This document shows positions 18,579-27,610 of a stretch of 64,000 bases of DNA, piece after piece. Source of the stretch: Bradyrhizobium betae (GTDB taxonomy: Bacteria; Pseudomonadota; Alphaproteobacteria; Rhizobiales; Xanthobacteraceae); the NCBI RefSeq assembly GCF_008932115.1, contig NZ_CP044543.1:4408501-4472500 (forward strand), written 5' to 3'. The notes beneath the pieces are model-generated. The model made no database searches. It worked only from the letters and a program-made list of their open reading frames with translations, and had not been told where the DNA came from. A program made the translations under genes and the position numbers. The stretch's first letter is position 1, and every line of letters starts with the position of its first letter.

Positions 18579-18782
18579 GCGACCCGTTCCTGCCAGCCGT
18601 TCCCGCAGATGTCCCGAAATGTAAAGTTTCTGTCCCGATCCGTCAAATCCAGCAACGGGCTGGAACATACATAAGGGAAACCGAAGCACTGGCGCGAATG
18701 CCGTGCTCATGACGGCGCGATAGGGCGACGGGGCCCGCGGCCGTCTCGGATCATTTGACCAAGACATTATTGGGTGGGGATT

Positions 18783-19400
18783 ATGCCGGGGAACATGCTT
18801 TCCAAGGGTGAGGTATTCGTCATCGACACCGACGCCGCCTCCCGCGAACAATTGTCCACGGCGCTCCAGCAGGGCGCGTATGACGTGATCTGCTTCGCCG
18901 ACGGTGCCTCGCTGTTGTCGGAAGCCAAGGCGCGGATGCCGGCGTGCGTGCTGTTGGAAATGCCGCCCGATCGTTCCGCCCTCGACGTGCTCAGACGGCT
19001 GCGCGAGGAAAACTGCATGGCGCCGGTGCTGGTGACCTCGGCGAATGGCAGTATCGCCATGGCCGTCGATGCGATCAAGAGCGGCGCGGCCGACTTCATC
19101 GAGAAGCCGTTCCGCACCCACGACGTCGTGGGTCGGATCGATGCCGCCATCGACGAATCCGCACAGCCCGGCTCCAGCCGGCAGCGCTGGTTGCCCGGAT
19201 GCGAGCCGCTGACCGCGCGTGAAGGCGGTGTGCTCGAGCACCTCGCCGCAGGCCTCACCAACAAGGAGATCGCCCGGCGCATGCATCTGAGCGCACGGAC
19301 GGTCGAAGGTTACCGCGCCAGCATTCTGAAGAAGGCCGGCGCCAGGAATGTGACCGATCTGCTCCGCCGTATCTTCCAGGGCACCGTCGTCCAGAGCTGA
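18783..19400 (+). CDS. FixJ-like response regulator with atypical receiver
   Basis: This 205-residue protein has a receiver domain (about 10-125) and a LuxR-type helix-turn-helix (LTAREGGVLEHLAAGLTNKEIARRMHLSARTVEGYRASIL). The receiver is unusual. Where FixJ has the phosphoacceptor aspartate, this protein has Glu59 (CVLLEMPPD), and the acidic pair reads Asp-Thr-Asp (15-17). Thr85 and Lys108 (EKPF) are kept. A glutamate there often mimics phosphorylation, so the protein may be constitutively active. No histidine kinase gene is next to it. The ATG at 18783 has G-rich sequence just upstream; a GTG at 18774 is an alternative. Confidence 0.85.
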   Translation: MPGNMLSKGEVFVIDTDAASREQLSTALQQGAYDVICFADGASLLSEAKARMPACVLLEMPPDRSALDVLRRLREENCMAPVLVTSANGSIAMAVDAIKSGAADFIEKPFRTHDVVGRIDAAIDESAQPGSSRQRWLPGCEPLTAREGGVLEHLAAGLTNKEIARRMHLSARTVEGYRASILKKAGARNVTDLLRRIFQGTVVQS

Positions 19401-19585
19401 GGCTCGACTTCCGAGGAGGGTCGGCGGCAGGACGGCGATACGTTCCGCGGCCTTGGTGACGCCGCAGTGGCGCCCCACGGAAACCCCAATCGAACCAGTT
19501 CCTTCCCTGCCGCGTCTCACCACGATGGCGTGGCATTTGATCGTGCGTCCGGCTGGCGGCGCGGCGATATTGCAGGAGGGACTTT

Positions 19586-21256
19586 ATGCGCATCACCGCA
19601 AGATGTCTGGCGACGACGAGCCTGGTTCTGGTGACCATGGGTACGGCGTTGCCGTCATGGGCAGCCGATGTGGATGCCAATTCGGCCATCGACGCCGTCA
19701 CGGTCTATCCGGATGGTGCCACCGTCACCCGGATCATCGCGCTGGACCTTGCCTCCGGCGACAGCACGCTGGTCGCCAGGGATTTTCCATTGTCGCTCGA
19801 TCCGTCCTCCCTCCGGGTCGAAGGCGAGGCGGGCGCCAGGCTCACCATCGGCACGATCGACGCGCGGCCGCCGCGCGCGGCACCGCCGGTCAACCTGCCC
19901 GAGCTCGACAAGCGCATCGAAGCGCTGAAAGACCAGCGCGTCGATCTGCAGGGTACGATCGATTCCGCCAATGCGCGGCGTAAATTCGCCCAGCATTTTG
20001 CCGAAGCCTCTCCCGCCGGCCTCGGCGACAAGGGCGAGGCGCGGCCGATCACCGAATGGCGCGCGGCGTTTGCCGCGGTCGCCGAGGAGATCGCAACCGC
20101 CGACACCGCGATCCGCGATGCCGCGCGAAAGCAGCGCGAGATCGATCGGCAGCTCGCGCAGCTCGAAGCCGAGCGCTCCGCCAAGCCGCCGAGCAAGCTC
20201 GAGGTCCGGATCGACGTTGCTTCGGCCGCCGCAACGAAGGCGACGCTGCGGGTCACCTATGCTGTGCGCAACGCGCGCTGGATGCCGCTCTATGATGCCC
20301 GGCTCGACACCGGCGCCAAGGACCGCAAGCCGCAGCTCGAGCTGGTCCGCCGCGCCGAGGTCACGCAATCGACCGGCGAGGACTGGTCCAACGTGACGCT
20401 CGGCGTCTCCACGGTTCGCATCGCCCGAGGCGGCAGCGCGCCGGAGTTGGGCTCGCTGGTGGCGCAATATCCGCAACCGCCGAGGCCAATGGCGCTCGGC
20501 GCAGCTTCTGAGCTGGCACGGCCCGCTCCGCTGACGCGTCAGGCACAATCGCCCGCCATGGCCAAAGTTGCGGACGCGCTCGAGCGCGTCGACGAACAAC
20601 AGGCGATTGCCGAGATCGGCGACTTCCAGGCGACCTTCAGGATTCCTGGCCGCGTCAGCCTCGGCGCCGCCGACGGCGCCAAGAGCCTGAAGATCGCCGC
20701 GATGACCGTGCCTGCCGATCTCGCGGTCCGCGCTGCGCCGGTGATGGACCCGACCGCCTTCCTCGAAGCCAGCTTCAAGCAGACCGATGAGGCGACTCTG
20801 CTGCCGGGCAAGGTCGCGATCTACCGCGACGGCGTCTTCGTCGGCCGCGGCAAGATCTCGGCGTCCGCCAAGGACGATATCGTGCGGCTCGGCTTCGGCG
20901 CCGACGACAAGGTCAAAATCGAACGCGCCGTGCTCAAGCGCAACGAGGGCTCGGCCGGCCTTCTCGTCACGACGTCGAAGACCGACGAGCGTTCGTTCAA
21001 GACCACGATCCGCAACGGTCACGACTTCCCGATCAAGGTCGCGATAGAGGATCAGCTGCCGGTCAGCGAGAACGAGGACATCGTCGTCGAGATGCTGCCC
21101 GCGACCACGACGCCGACCGCGAGCAATATCCGAGACAAGCGCGGCGTGCTGGAATGGTCGTTCGACGCCAAGCCCGGCGAGGTCAAGGATATTAACTTTG
21201 CCTGGCGCATCCGCTGGCCGAAGGACAAGAGCATAACGATCGTGCCGGCGGGGTAG
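19586..21256 (+). CDS. secreted DUF4139 (mucoidy-inhibitor MuiA-like) protein
   Basis: This 556-residue protein has a signal peptide (cleavage near SWAADVDA, residue 27) and the two-part DUF4140/DUF4139 architecture. An N-terminal beta domain (AIDAVTVYPDGATVTRIIALDL) comes first, then a coiled-coil-like helix region (about 105-205). The C-terminal DUF4139 part contains YAVRNARWMPLYDARLD and ends IRWPKDKSITIVP. The family includes MuiA, named for an effect on mucoid growth, but its biochemical role is unknown. GGAGGG lies 7 bases before the ATG. It is a single gene, followed by a palindromic repeat. Confidence 0.82.
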   Translation: MRITARCLATTSLVLVTMGTALPSWAADVDANSAIDAVTVYPDGATVTRIIALDLASGDSTLVARDFPLSLDPSSLRVEGEAGARLTIGTIDARPPRAAPPVNLPELDKRIEALKDQRVDLQGTIDSANARRKFAQHFAEASPAGLGDKGEARPITEWRAAFAAVAEEIATADTAIRDAARKQREIDRQLAQLEAERSAKPPSKLEVRIDVASAAATKATLRVTYAVRNARWMPLYDARLDTGAKDRKPQLELVRRAEVTQSTGEDWSNVTLGVSTVRIARGGSAPELGSLVAQYPQPPRPMALGAASELARPAPLTRQAQSPAMAKVADALERVDEQQAIAEIGDFQATFRIPGRVSLGAADGAKSLKIAAMTVPADLAVRAAPVMDPTAFLEASFKQTDEATLLPGKVAIYRDGVFVGRGKISASAKDDIVRLGFGADDKVKIERAVLKRNEGSAGLLVTTSKTDERSFKTTIRNGHDFPIKVAIEDQLPVSENEDIVVEMLPATTTPTASNIRDKRGVLEWSFDAKPGEVKDINFAWRIRWPKDKSITIVPAG

Positions 21257-21259
21257 GGC

Positions 21260-21402
21260 GCTTCGCCTCTCCCCGCTTGCGGGGAGAGGCCGACGTGCGA
21301 AGCGCGGCGGGTGAGGGGGACTCTCCGCGAGTCCGGCTGTCACCGTCACCGCGGAGGGTCCCCCTCTCCCCAACCCTCTCCCCGCAAGCGGGGCGAGGGG
21401 GC
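21260..21402. repeat. palindromic intergenic repeat, type A copy 1
   Basis: A GC-rich mosaic of hairpins fills the gap between the DUF4139 gene and hmuV. It contains CTCTCCCCGC-TTGCGGGGAGAG, then GGGTGAGGGGGACTCTCCGC, and finally CCTCTCCCCGCAAGCGGGGCG. Similar blocks recur at 35813 and 48916. It lies between convergent genes and can fold into a large stem structure. Confidence 0.75.
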
Positions 21403-21408
21403 GCACCG

Positions 21409-22209
21409 TCATTGCGGCCCCACCGCCCGCATCGATTGCGGCAGCACGTAAGGCACGCCATCGTCGGCCTGATGAACGACGGCGTCGATCTCGAAGATGT
21501 CACGGATGGTCTTGCTCGTGACGACGTCCGCGCGCGGACCGTCGGCGGCGAGCCTGTCGCCGCTCAGCACCACAAGCCGGTCGGCGAAGCGGATCGCAAG
21601 ATTGAGGTCGTGCAGGATCGCGATCACGGCCGTGCCGCCGGCTGCGCGGCGGCGCGCGGCCTCGACGAGGTCGATCTGGTGGCGCAGATCGAGGCTCGAG
21701 GTCGGCTCGTCCAGCAGCAGCAGTCCCGGTCCGTGCTCGGCTTCGCCGCAGGCGAGCTGCACCAGCACGCGGGCGAAGTGAGTACGCTGCTGCTCGCCGC
21801 CGGACAGCGTCGGCAATTGCCGTTCGCGAAAATGCTCCAGGCCGACCTCGTGCAGCGCGGCGTCGACGAGCCCGCCCGCCTCGCGCAGGCTGCGATCGCC
21901 CGCGCCCATCAGCACGATCTCCTCGACCGTGAAGGGGAAGCTGACGTTGATGTGCTGGGACAGCATGGCGCGTCGCGCCGCGAGCTCGCGCGGCTTGAAG
22001 CTGCCGATATCGCGCTGCTTCAGCCGCACCTCGCCCTCGCTCGGGCGAAGGTCGCCGGAGAGCAGTCGCAGCAGCGTCGACTTGCCGGCGCCGTTCGGGC
22101 CGATGATGGCGACCATCTCGCCAGCCCCCACATTCAGGCCCACGCCGTCGAGCAGCGTCGCGCGGCCCGCGCGCTTGCTCAAGTTTCGTGCTTCGATCAC
22201 GGCGCTCAT
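21409..22209 (-). CDS. hmuV: heme ABC transporter ATP-binding protein HmuV
   Basis: This cytoplasmic ATPase of the heme importer has 266 residues, the normal length. It shows Walker A GPNGAGKSTLL (about 37-47), the signature LSGGEQQRTHFARVL (about 139-153), and Walker B LLLLDEPTSSLD followed by HDLNLA. The segment RRAMLSQHINVSFPFTVEEIVLMG is typical of HmuV. It overlaps hmuU by 4 bases. The heme-binding protein and outer-membrane receptor that normally accompany it are not in the window. Confidence 0.9.
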   Translation of the reverse strand: MSAVIEARNLSKRAGRATLLDGVGLNVGAGEMVAIIGPNGAGKSTLLRLLSGDLRPSEGEVRLKQRDIGSFKPRELAARRAMLSQHINVSFPFTVEEIVLMGAGDRSLREAGGLVDAALHEVGLEHFRERQLPTLSGGEQQRTHFARVLVQLACGEAEHGPGLLLLDEPTSSLDLRHQIDLVEAARRRAAGGTAVIAILHDLNLAIRFADRLVVLSGDRLAADGPRADVVTSKTIRDIFEIDAVVHQADDGVPYVLPQSMRAVGPQ

Positions 22210-23261
22210 AGCGAGGCGAGTCCGCGCTGCCGCAGCAGGATGCCGAGGAAGACCGGGGCGCCGACCGCGGCCGTCAGAATGCCGATCGGCATCTCCGCCG
22301 GCGCCACGATGGTGCGCGCCAGCGTGTCGGCGCCGACCATCAGGATGGCGCCTGATAGCACCGAGGCTGGCAGCAGCAGCCGATGAGTCGGGCCGATGAC
22401 GAGGCGCAACAGATGCGGCACGACGATGCCGACGAAGCCGATGACGCCGCTGATCGACACCGCGACTCCGGTCATGGCGGAGACCATGACGATCGAAATG
22501 CGTTTGAGACGTTCGACATCGACGCCGCCGTGAAAAGCGTCGGCTTCGCCAAGCACCAGCAGATCGAGGCCGCGCGCGATGTACGCGCAGGCGCCGAGCC
22601 CAATGACGAGAACCGGTGCAAGCACGGCTGCCTTGGTCCAGGTGGCACCGCTCATCGAGCCGAGCATCCAGAACGTAATGTCGCGGAGCTGGCGGTCATC
22701 GGCGATGAACACCAGCAAGCCGATGCCGGCATTGGCGATGGCGGTGATGGCGACGCCGGCCAGCAGGAAGATCGCAATCGAGGTTCGCCCGGCGCGGCTC
22801 GATATGCCGTACAGGAGCGCGGTGGTGACCAATGATCCCGCGAAGGCCGCAAGCGGCAACAGCTCGGTTTGAAGGAATCGGAACGTCTCGCCGAAGCGCG
22901 AGTCGGTGAAGACGATGGCGCTTGCAGCCGCGAGCGCGCCGCCGCTGGAGACGCCGACCAGAGCGGGGTCGGCGAGGGGATTGCGGAACAGCCCCTGCAT
23001 GATCGCACCGGCCGCGGCGAGCAGGCCGCCGACCATTGCGGTGGCCGCGATGCGTGGAATGCGGATCGACCAGAGCACGAGCTGGTCGCGGACCGTCATG
23101 CTATTCGCTGCGCCGTCCGGGACGAGGCCCAATGCTGCCGGCAATCGCGAGAGCGGGATGCCCGCCGCGCCGATGGTGAGGGCGATGATCCCGGTGGCGA
23201 TGAGCGCCGCAAGCAGCAGCGGAATTGCGATCGTCGCGGATCGTCGTCCCGCGCCGCTCAT
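22206..23261 (-). CDS. hmuU: heme ABC transporter permease HmuU
   Basis: This FecCD-family inner-membrane permease of 351 residues moves heme into the cytoplasm with HmuV. It has about nine or ten hydrophobic segments. Conserved family motifs include RIPRIAATAMVGGLLAAAGAIMQGLFRNPLADPALVGVSSG and GVIGFVGIVVPHLLRL, the latter contacting the ATPase. The ATG at 23261 was chosen; the open frame continues upstream but that part is antisense to a different reading. The preceding gene fragment ends 4 bases inside this start (ATGA), showing an ancestral operon link. Confidence 0.9.
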   Translation of the reverse strand: MSGAGRRSATIAIPLLLAALIATGIIALTIGAAGIPLSRLPAALGLVPDGAANSMTVRDQLVLWSIRIPRIAATAMVGGLLAAAGAIMQGLFRNPLADPALVGVSSGGALAAASAIVFTDSRFGETFRFLQTELLPLAAFAGSLVTTALLYGISSRAGRTSIAIFLLAGVAITAIANAGIGLLVFIADDRQLRDITFWMLGSMSGATWTKAAVLAPVLVIGLGACAYIARGLDLLVLGEADAFHGGVDVERLKRISIVMVSAMTGVAVSISGVIGFVGIVVPHLLRLVIGPTHRLLLPASVLSGAILMVGADTLARTIVAPAEMPIGILTAAVGAPVFLGILLRQRGLASL

Positions 23262-23518
23262 TGCCGGCAATTCGCCGCCGACAGGGCTGAGGCGAACGTG
23301 CCGCCCTGACCGGCCAATGCCGGATAGAGATTGACGGAGAGGTCGCGTGCCGCCGCAGCCGTCCGCATCAGTGGTGCCTCCGGCGTTGCCGCCTTCGACG
23401 CCCAGGCCATGTCGATGATCCGGCAGGCCTCGCCGTTCCCGCCGATCCCGGAAGAGATCAAGAACGGCGCGATGAGTTTTTCGATCCCGGTGGAGTTTAC
23501 GGTGCAGTAGGAGCTCCG
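23258..23518 (-). pseudogene. 3' remnant of a gene once upstream of hmuU (possibly hmuT)
   Basis: About 85 codons stay open, without a convincing start, up to a TGA that overlaps the hmuU start by 4 bases. The end reads RTAAAARDLSVNLYPALAG, reminiscent of the last helix of HmuT-type heme-binding proteins, and hmuT normally sits here. The rest (IEKLIAPFLISSGIGGNGEA) is not convincing as HmuT. A palindromic repeat starts exactly where the coding sequence breaks off (about 23519). Whatever the parent was, it lacks its 5' part. The hmuT identity is a weak inference. Confidence 0.4.
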
Positions 23519-23622
23519 CTGTCATGCCCCGGCTTGACCGGGGCATCCAGTACGCCGAGGCCGCGCTGCGCGATGACAGGCGTCGCGGCGTACTGGATCG
23601 CCCGGTCGAGCCGGGCGATGAT
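23519..23622. repeat. palindromic intergenic repeat (CATGCCCCGG type)
   Basis: The two arms ATGCCCCGGCTTGACCGGGG...CCAGTACGCCG and CGGCGTACTGGATCGCCCGGTC...CCGGGCGATG are approximately inverted copies. Each arm also contains its own hairpin (CCCCGG-CTTGA-CCGGGG, and CCCGG-TCGA-CCGGG). It separates the hmu remnant from the phytase-like gene. Together with that remnant it accounts for the 380 bases between 23262 and 23642. Confidence 0.7.
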
Positions 23623-23642
23623 CGTGTTGAGAGAGCCTCGCC

Positions 23643-24998
23643 CTACTTCGCCTTCAGGAAGTCCGCGACCTCCAGCAGCATGAACTCGTCGTCGTCGGCC
23701 TTGTTGGGGTCGCGGCTGGACGAGAACGGCAGGTTGTTGTCGTTGCCGACGATGATGTGGGTCTCGTCGACGCGATCGACGTTCTCGATGGTGAAGAACG
23801 GGAAGGTGTAGACGCCGTCATTGAGGGGCTTGCGCGCCTTCTTGTCGGGATCCCTGATCTTCATCAGGTCGATATAGCCGATCTTGCGCACGGGCTTGCC
23901 GACATTGGCGTCGGTGAGCTCGATCTTGTAGACGCGCTTGAACTTGGCGATATCAGGGAAGCAGTTCTCGCCGCGCTGGCCCTGCGGGCAGGCCGTGTCG
24001 GCGGTGCCTTCGCCGTTGTCGCGCTCGATGATCAGGCCGCTGGTCGGGTCGATCATGTTGAAGTCGCCGATGGCGTTGCCGTTCTGCTCGAACACATACT
24101 GCCAGTAGCGGCCGGTGAACTTCTCGGCGGCGACGTCGAATTCGAGGATGCGGGAGGCTTCCTTGCCGTCGACCTTCTCCCAATCCTTCTTGTCGGCGTC
24201 CCACAGCGGGCCCTCGAGCAGGCCGTAGAGGAACTTGCCGTCCTTCGACGATGCGAAGCCCTCATAGCCCTTGGAGCGGCGGAGGTTGACGTTGGTGTAG
24301 GTCGCGCCAGGCGCGCCCGGGGTCCCGACCGCCCAATGATCGGGCGAGCGCACCGGCTTGCCGTCCGCGACTGTCTCGAACACGCCGAGGATCTTGCCTG
24401 ATTTGTCGGCCTTCAGGATGTAGGGGCCGAACTCGTCGCCGATCCAGAAGACGTCGCCGATGATCTGGAAACCCTCGGTGTCGAAGTCGGAGCCGGTGAG
24501 GTAGCGCTTTGCGGTATCCTCGTGGACGATGCGGAACGGCACCTTCTTGTCGGGATCGTGCAGGAAGATGGTCTCCTGGCGTTCGATCTTGCCGCTGGCC
24601 CAGTCCATCTTGTAGCGGTTGAGATATAGCATCGAATCCGGCGAGTTGGCGCGCGCGCCCATGCCGTTGTCGGTGATCACCCAGTAGCTGCCGTCGGGCA
24701 TGTGCTTGATGCCGGAATGGCCCTGCAGCGGTTGTCCCTTGAACGGCAGCGACACGCCGGTCGGGCGCTCATACGACTTGCCCATCACGGTGCCGAGCGC
24801 GTCGACGCGCTTGCCGGTGGTGTATTTGCCGGAGGTCTTGAGATCGGCGGGGGCGTCGGCCGGTGCGTCGATGAAGGTCGCGGCCGGCATCACCACGTGG
24901 CCGGCGAGCTTGGCCGGGAATTCGCCCTCGGTCTGCGCAAGCGCCGTGCTCGCGGTGAGAATGATTGTTGCAACGGAGGCAAGAAAGGTCGCGCGCAT
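23643..24998 (-). CDS. secreted esterase-like phytase domain protein
   Basis: This 451-residue exported protein has a signal peptide ending near ALAQTEGEFP (residue 22). Its core matches the esterase-like-activity-of-phytase family. PTGVSLPFKGQPLQGHSGIKHMPDGSYWVITDNGMGA, FDTEGFQIIGDVFWIGDEFGPYIL and GYEGFASSKDG are the typical acidic, propeller-like motifs. These proteins are thought to hydrolyse phosphoesters in the periplasm with bound metal ions, but substrates are rarely known. It is a single gene with normal length and no sign of damage. Confidence 0.82.
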   Translation of the reverse strand: MRATFLASVATIILTASTALAQTEGEFPAKLAGHVVMPAATFIDAPADAPADLKTSGKYTTGKRVDALGTVMGKSYERPTGVSLPFKGQPLQGHSGIKHMPDGSYWVITDNGMGARANSPDSMLYLNRYKMDWASGKIERQETIFLHDPDKKVPFRIVHEDTAKRYLTGSDFDTEGFQIIGDVFWIGDEFGPYILKADKSGKILGVFETVADGKPVRSPDHWAVGTPGAPGATYTNVNLRRSKGYEGFASSKDGKFLYGLLEGPLWDADKKDWEKVDGKEASRILEFDVAAEKFTGRYWQYVFEQNGNAIGDFNMIDPTSGLIIERDNGEGTADTACPQGQRGENCFPDIAKFKRVYKIELTDANVGKPVRKIGYIDLMKIRDPDKKARKPLNDGVYTFPFFTIENVDRVDETHIIVGNDNNLPFSSSRDPNKADDDEFMLLEVADFLKAK

Positions 24999-25082
24999 GA
25001 GCGTCTCCTGTGAGCGGAGGACGTCTTATGCGGATTGCATGTTGCAGTTATGTGAAATCGGGCCAAACGCCGCAGTTGCCGG

Positions 25083-25540
25083 CTACTTTCTCGGCGGAGC
25101 AGGCGAAGGCACCGGTATCTCGAAGCTGACGGTCTTGCGGTCGATCACGTGGTGCGTTGGATCGGCCAACTCCAGCAGCACCTTGTGCAGCCCCGGGGGC
25201 AGTCCGACCACGATCACGGTCTCACCACTGGCATCGACGAAATGCCAGGGCGCGTCGTCGACCGTGATGTGGACGTAGCCGATGCGCGGCGACACGTCGA
25301 GCGCGCCCTTGCCGAACACCGGCACGACACGAAGATTCTCCGTGGCGTACTGGATGAAGACCAGCCCGTGCGCCAGTTGTTCGGCCAGCGGCGGATCCAC
25401 GATCAGGCGGGCGGGCGCCTGATTCTCGATCGCAACCAGTGCAGAGGGCCCGCGCACGTCGCGGGCGCTCTGGGCGATGGCCGCTGATGCAAATAATGTG
25501 GAAGCCGCACAACGGCAATGACGTCGAAGATGACACTCAT
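25083..25540 (-). pseudogene. DUF6130-like exported protein, frameshifted in the signal peptide
   Basis: The mature part (RGPSALVAIENQAPARLIVD to EIPVPSPAPPRK) is intact and looks like a small exported DUF6130-type beta protein (VSPRIGYVHITVDDAPWHF). Upstream in the same frame lies AASTLFASAAIAQSARDV, a good signal-peptide end, but no start codon. An ATG at 25540 begins MSVIFDVIAVV in another frame. One extra base at about 25507 would join the two into a normal signal peptide. Either a real one-base deletion or a sequencing error is present. An internal start is possible but would give an unexported product. Confidence 0.6.
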
Positions 25541-25608
25541 GATCGTTCTCTCGGAGCCATCAATGTCCTTTCAAAACGTCGAGTTCGCCGGCGGCAGCGA
25601 GCGTTCGT

Positions 25609-26580
25609 TCAAACGCCCTGGTAGACCAGCCGGGTGAAGAAGCCGGGATCGATCACGAACTGACCCCATATCGCGTCGAACGCCGCGGTCGGCTTCGCCG
25701 CGACGGTTTCGTCGCGCGTTCGTCCCTGCTTCTTGAGCCGGGCGACGTTGTCGCGGATTCCGACGAGCATGTCGCGAAAGGCCTGGAACTCGGCTTTGTT
25801 GCCGACCGGCTTGCCATGCCCGGCGATGACGATCGTGTCCTTGTCCATCACCGGGAGATTGGCGTCGCATGCAGCGATCATCCCATCGATGCTGCCGCCG
25901 GTCGAATAGTCGATGAACGGATAGATGCCGTTCCAGAACATATCGGCGACGTGAACGATGTTGGCGTCTGCGAAGGTGACGGAGATGTCGCTGTCGGTGT
26001 GGGCAGGTCCGAAATATTTCAGGGAGATCGAGGTTCCGTTGAGCTTGAGCGTGTGGTTGCTCGCAAAGACTTCACTCGGGATTCCGCCCGCGCCGAGCGG
26101 AAGGAAATTGTAGTCCCAGTCCTCGACACGCTGGATTTCGGCGAGGTGCTTTCGGGTGTTTTCGTGGGCAATGATTCTGGCGCCGGTCGAATGCAGCCAT
26201 TCGTTGCCGTCGGCGTGGTCGAAGTGCCAGTGGGTGTTGACGAGGTGCGTGACGGGATCGGCGCCCAGATCGGCCAGCGCCTTGGTGAGCTGGGGACGCG
26301 AGACACGGATGCCCGCATCGATCAGCAGCTTGCCGTCAGAGCCGGTGAGAACGGCGATATTGCCTCCGGAGCCTTCGAGCACGCTGATATTGCCGCGCAG
26401 CTTGTACGTCGTGATGGGCGACGTCGCCGCGCTGTCCTTGATCAGGCTGACGATGCCTCGCGCTTCGGCGTAGGCCTGCCTCGGGGTAAGCCATCCCGAA
26501 GTGGCGGCAGACGCCGCGGCGCCGACGCAGCACAGGCAGAATCCGCGCCGGGACAATAAGGGGAGCTTTGGCGTACGCAT
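25609..26580 (-). CDS. exported metallo-beta-lactamase-fold hydrolase
   Basis: This 323-residue protein has a twin-arginine-like signal (SRRGFCLCCVGAAASAA) and a metallo-beta-lactamase fold. The zinc motif THWHFDHADG (His117, His119, Asp121, His122) is complete, with the later His in KYFGPAHTDSDI and in VIAGHGKPV. The sequence LRGNISVLEGSGGNIAVLTGSDGKLLIDAG is typical of periplasmic MBL-fold hydrolases. The start at 26580 precedes the Tat-like signal, with GGGA just upstream; the frame reaches further to 26619. The substrate is unknown. The gene lies downstream of a CUT1 operon in the same direction, with a 130-base gap. Confidence 0.8.
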   Translation of the reverse strand: MRTPKLPLLSRRGFCLCCVGAAASAATSGWLTPRQAYAEARGIVSLIKDSAATSPITTYKLRGNISVLEGSGGNIAVLTGSDGKLLIDAGIRVSRPQLTKALADLGADPVTHLVNTHWHFDHADGNEWLHSTGARIIAHENTRKHLAEIQRVEDWDYNFLPLGAGGIPSEVFASNHTLKLNGTSISLKYFGPAHTDSDISVTFADANIVHVADMFWNGIYPFIDYSTGGSIDGMIAACDANLPVMDKDTIVIAGHGKPVGNKAEFQAFRDMLVGIRDNVARLKKQGRTRDETVAAKPTAAFDAIWGQFVIDPGFFTRLVYQGV

Positions 26581-26710
26581 GCAATTCCCGCTTTCTCGAG
26601 CGACAATCGACGGCGCCAATGATTGACCCCGCTGTCAGGATGCAGCGTGAGGCCAATGCAGCATGCGGTCTATCACGATAGCACGATCGGTTGCGATCGC
26701 GCGTGGTGCG

Positions 26711-27610
26711 TTACTCCTTCACCGCACCGGTCAGCGAAGACACGTAGTAGTCCACGAACAGCGAGTAGAACACCGCGACCGGCAGCGAGCCGAGCAGCGA
26801 GCCGGCCATCAGCGCGCCCCATTGATAGACGTCGCCGGTGACGAGCTCGGTCAGGATCGCGACCGGCACGGTCTTGTTGGCGCCGCTCTGGATGAACGCG
26901 AGCGCGTAGATGAACTCGTTCCAGGACAGCGTGAAGGAGAAGATGCCGGCCGAGATCAGCCCGGGCACCGCGAGCGGCAGCGTGATGCGCCGCAGGATCT
27001 GCAGCCGCGTCGCGCCGTCGACCAGTGCGCATTCCTCGAGCTCGTAGGGGATCGACTTGAAATAGCCGATCAGCAGCCAGGTGCAGAACGGCACCAGGAA
27101 GGTCGGATAGACCAGGATCAGCGCCATCGGCGAGTCGAACAGGCCGAATTGCACCACGACGGTGGCGAGCGGGATGAACAGGATCGACGGCGGCACCAGA
27201 TAGGCGAGATAGATGCCGAGGCCGACATAGGGACTGCCGCGGAAGCGCAGGCGTTCGATCGCATAGGCCGCCAGCGTGCTCGCGATCAGCGACAGCGTGG
27301 TCGAGCCGATCGCGACCAGCATGGTCGTCCACAGCCAGCGCGGATAGGCGGTGTTGAACAACAGATGCTTGATGTGCGCCAGCGTCGGCGAGGTGATCCA
27401 GAACGGATTGTGCTCCTTGTAGTTCATCAGCTCGGCGTTCGGCTTGAACGAGGTGATCGCCATCCAGTAGAACGGAAACAGCAGGATCAACACGAAGCAG
27501 CTGAGCGGCAGGTAGATCATCATCAGCCGCCGCAGCCCGGAATCCCAGGCCATGGTGTCGGGGGCGGCCTTGGCGTCGGCGACGGATGGTTGCGCGACGG
27601 TGTCAGTCAT
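26711..27610 (-). CDS. carbohydrate ABC transporter permease (MalG-like), second operon
   Basis: This 299-residue CUT1 permease has about six hydrophobic segments. The first follows a long cytoplasmic N-terminus (SCFVLILLFPFYWMAITSFK). The EAA loop is LEECALVDGATRLQILRRITLPLAVPG, and the ending SLTGAVKE is typical. The start overlaps the upstream permease stop by 8 bases. It closes the operon of binding protein, permease and permease, again without an ATPase gene. The substrate is not predictable. Confidence 0.88.
   Translation of the reverse strand: MTDTVAQPSVADAKAAPDTMAWDSGLRRLMMIYLPLSCFVLILLFPFYWMAITSFKPNAELMNYKEHNPFWITSPTLAHIKHLLFNTAYPRWLWTTMLVAIGSTTLSLIASTLAAYAIERLRFRGSPYVGLGIYLAYLVPPSILFIPLATVVVQFGLFDSPMALILVYPTFLVPFCTWLLIGYFKSIPYELEECALVDGATRLQILRRITLPLAVPGLISAGIFSFTLSWNEFIYALAFIQSGANKTVPVAILTELVTGDVYQWGALMAGSLLGSLPVAVFYSLFVDYYVSSLTGAVKE

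Noticed and set aside
18579..19523. long upstream extension of the AraC-family regulator
   Set aside because: It would run antisense through the FixJ-like regulator. The family N-terminus begins at 18578.
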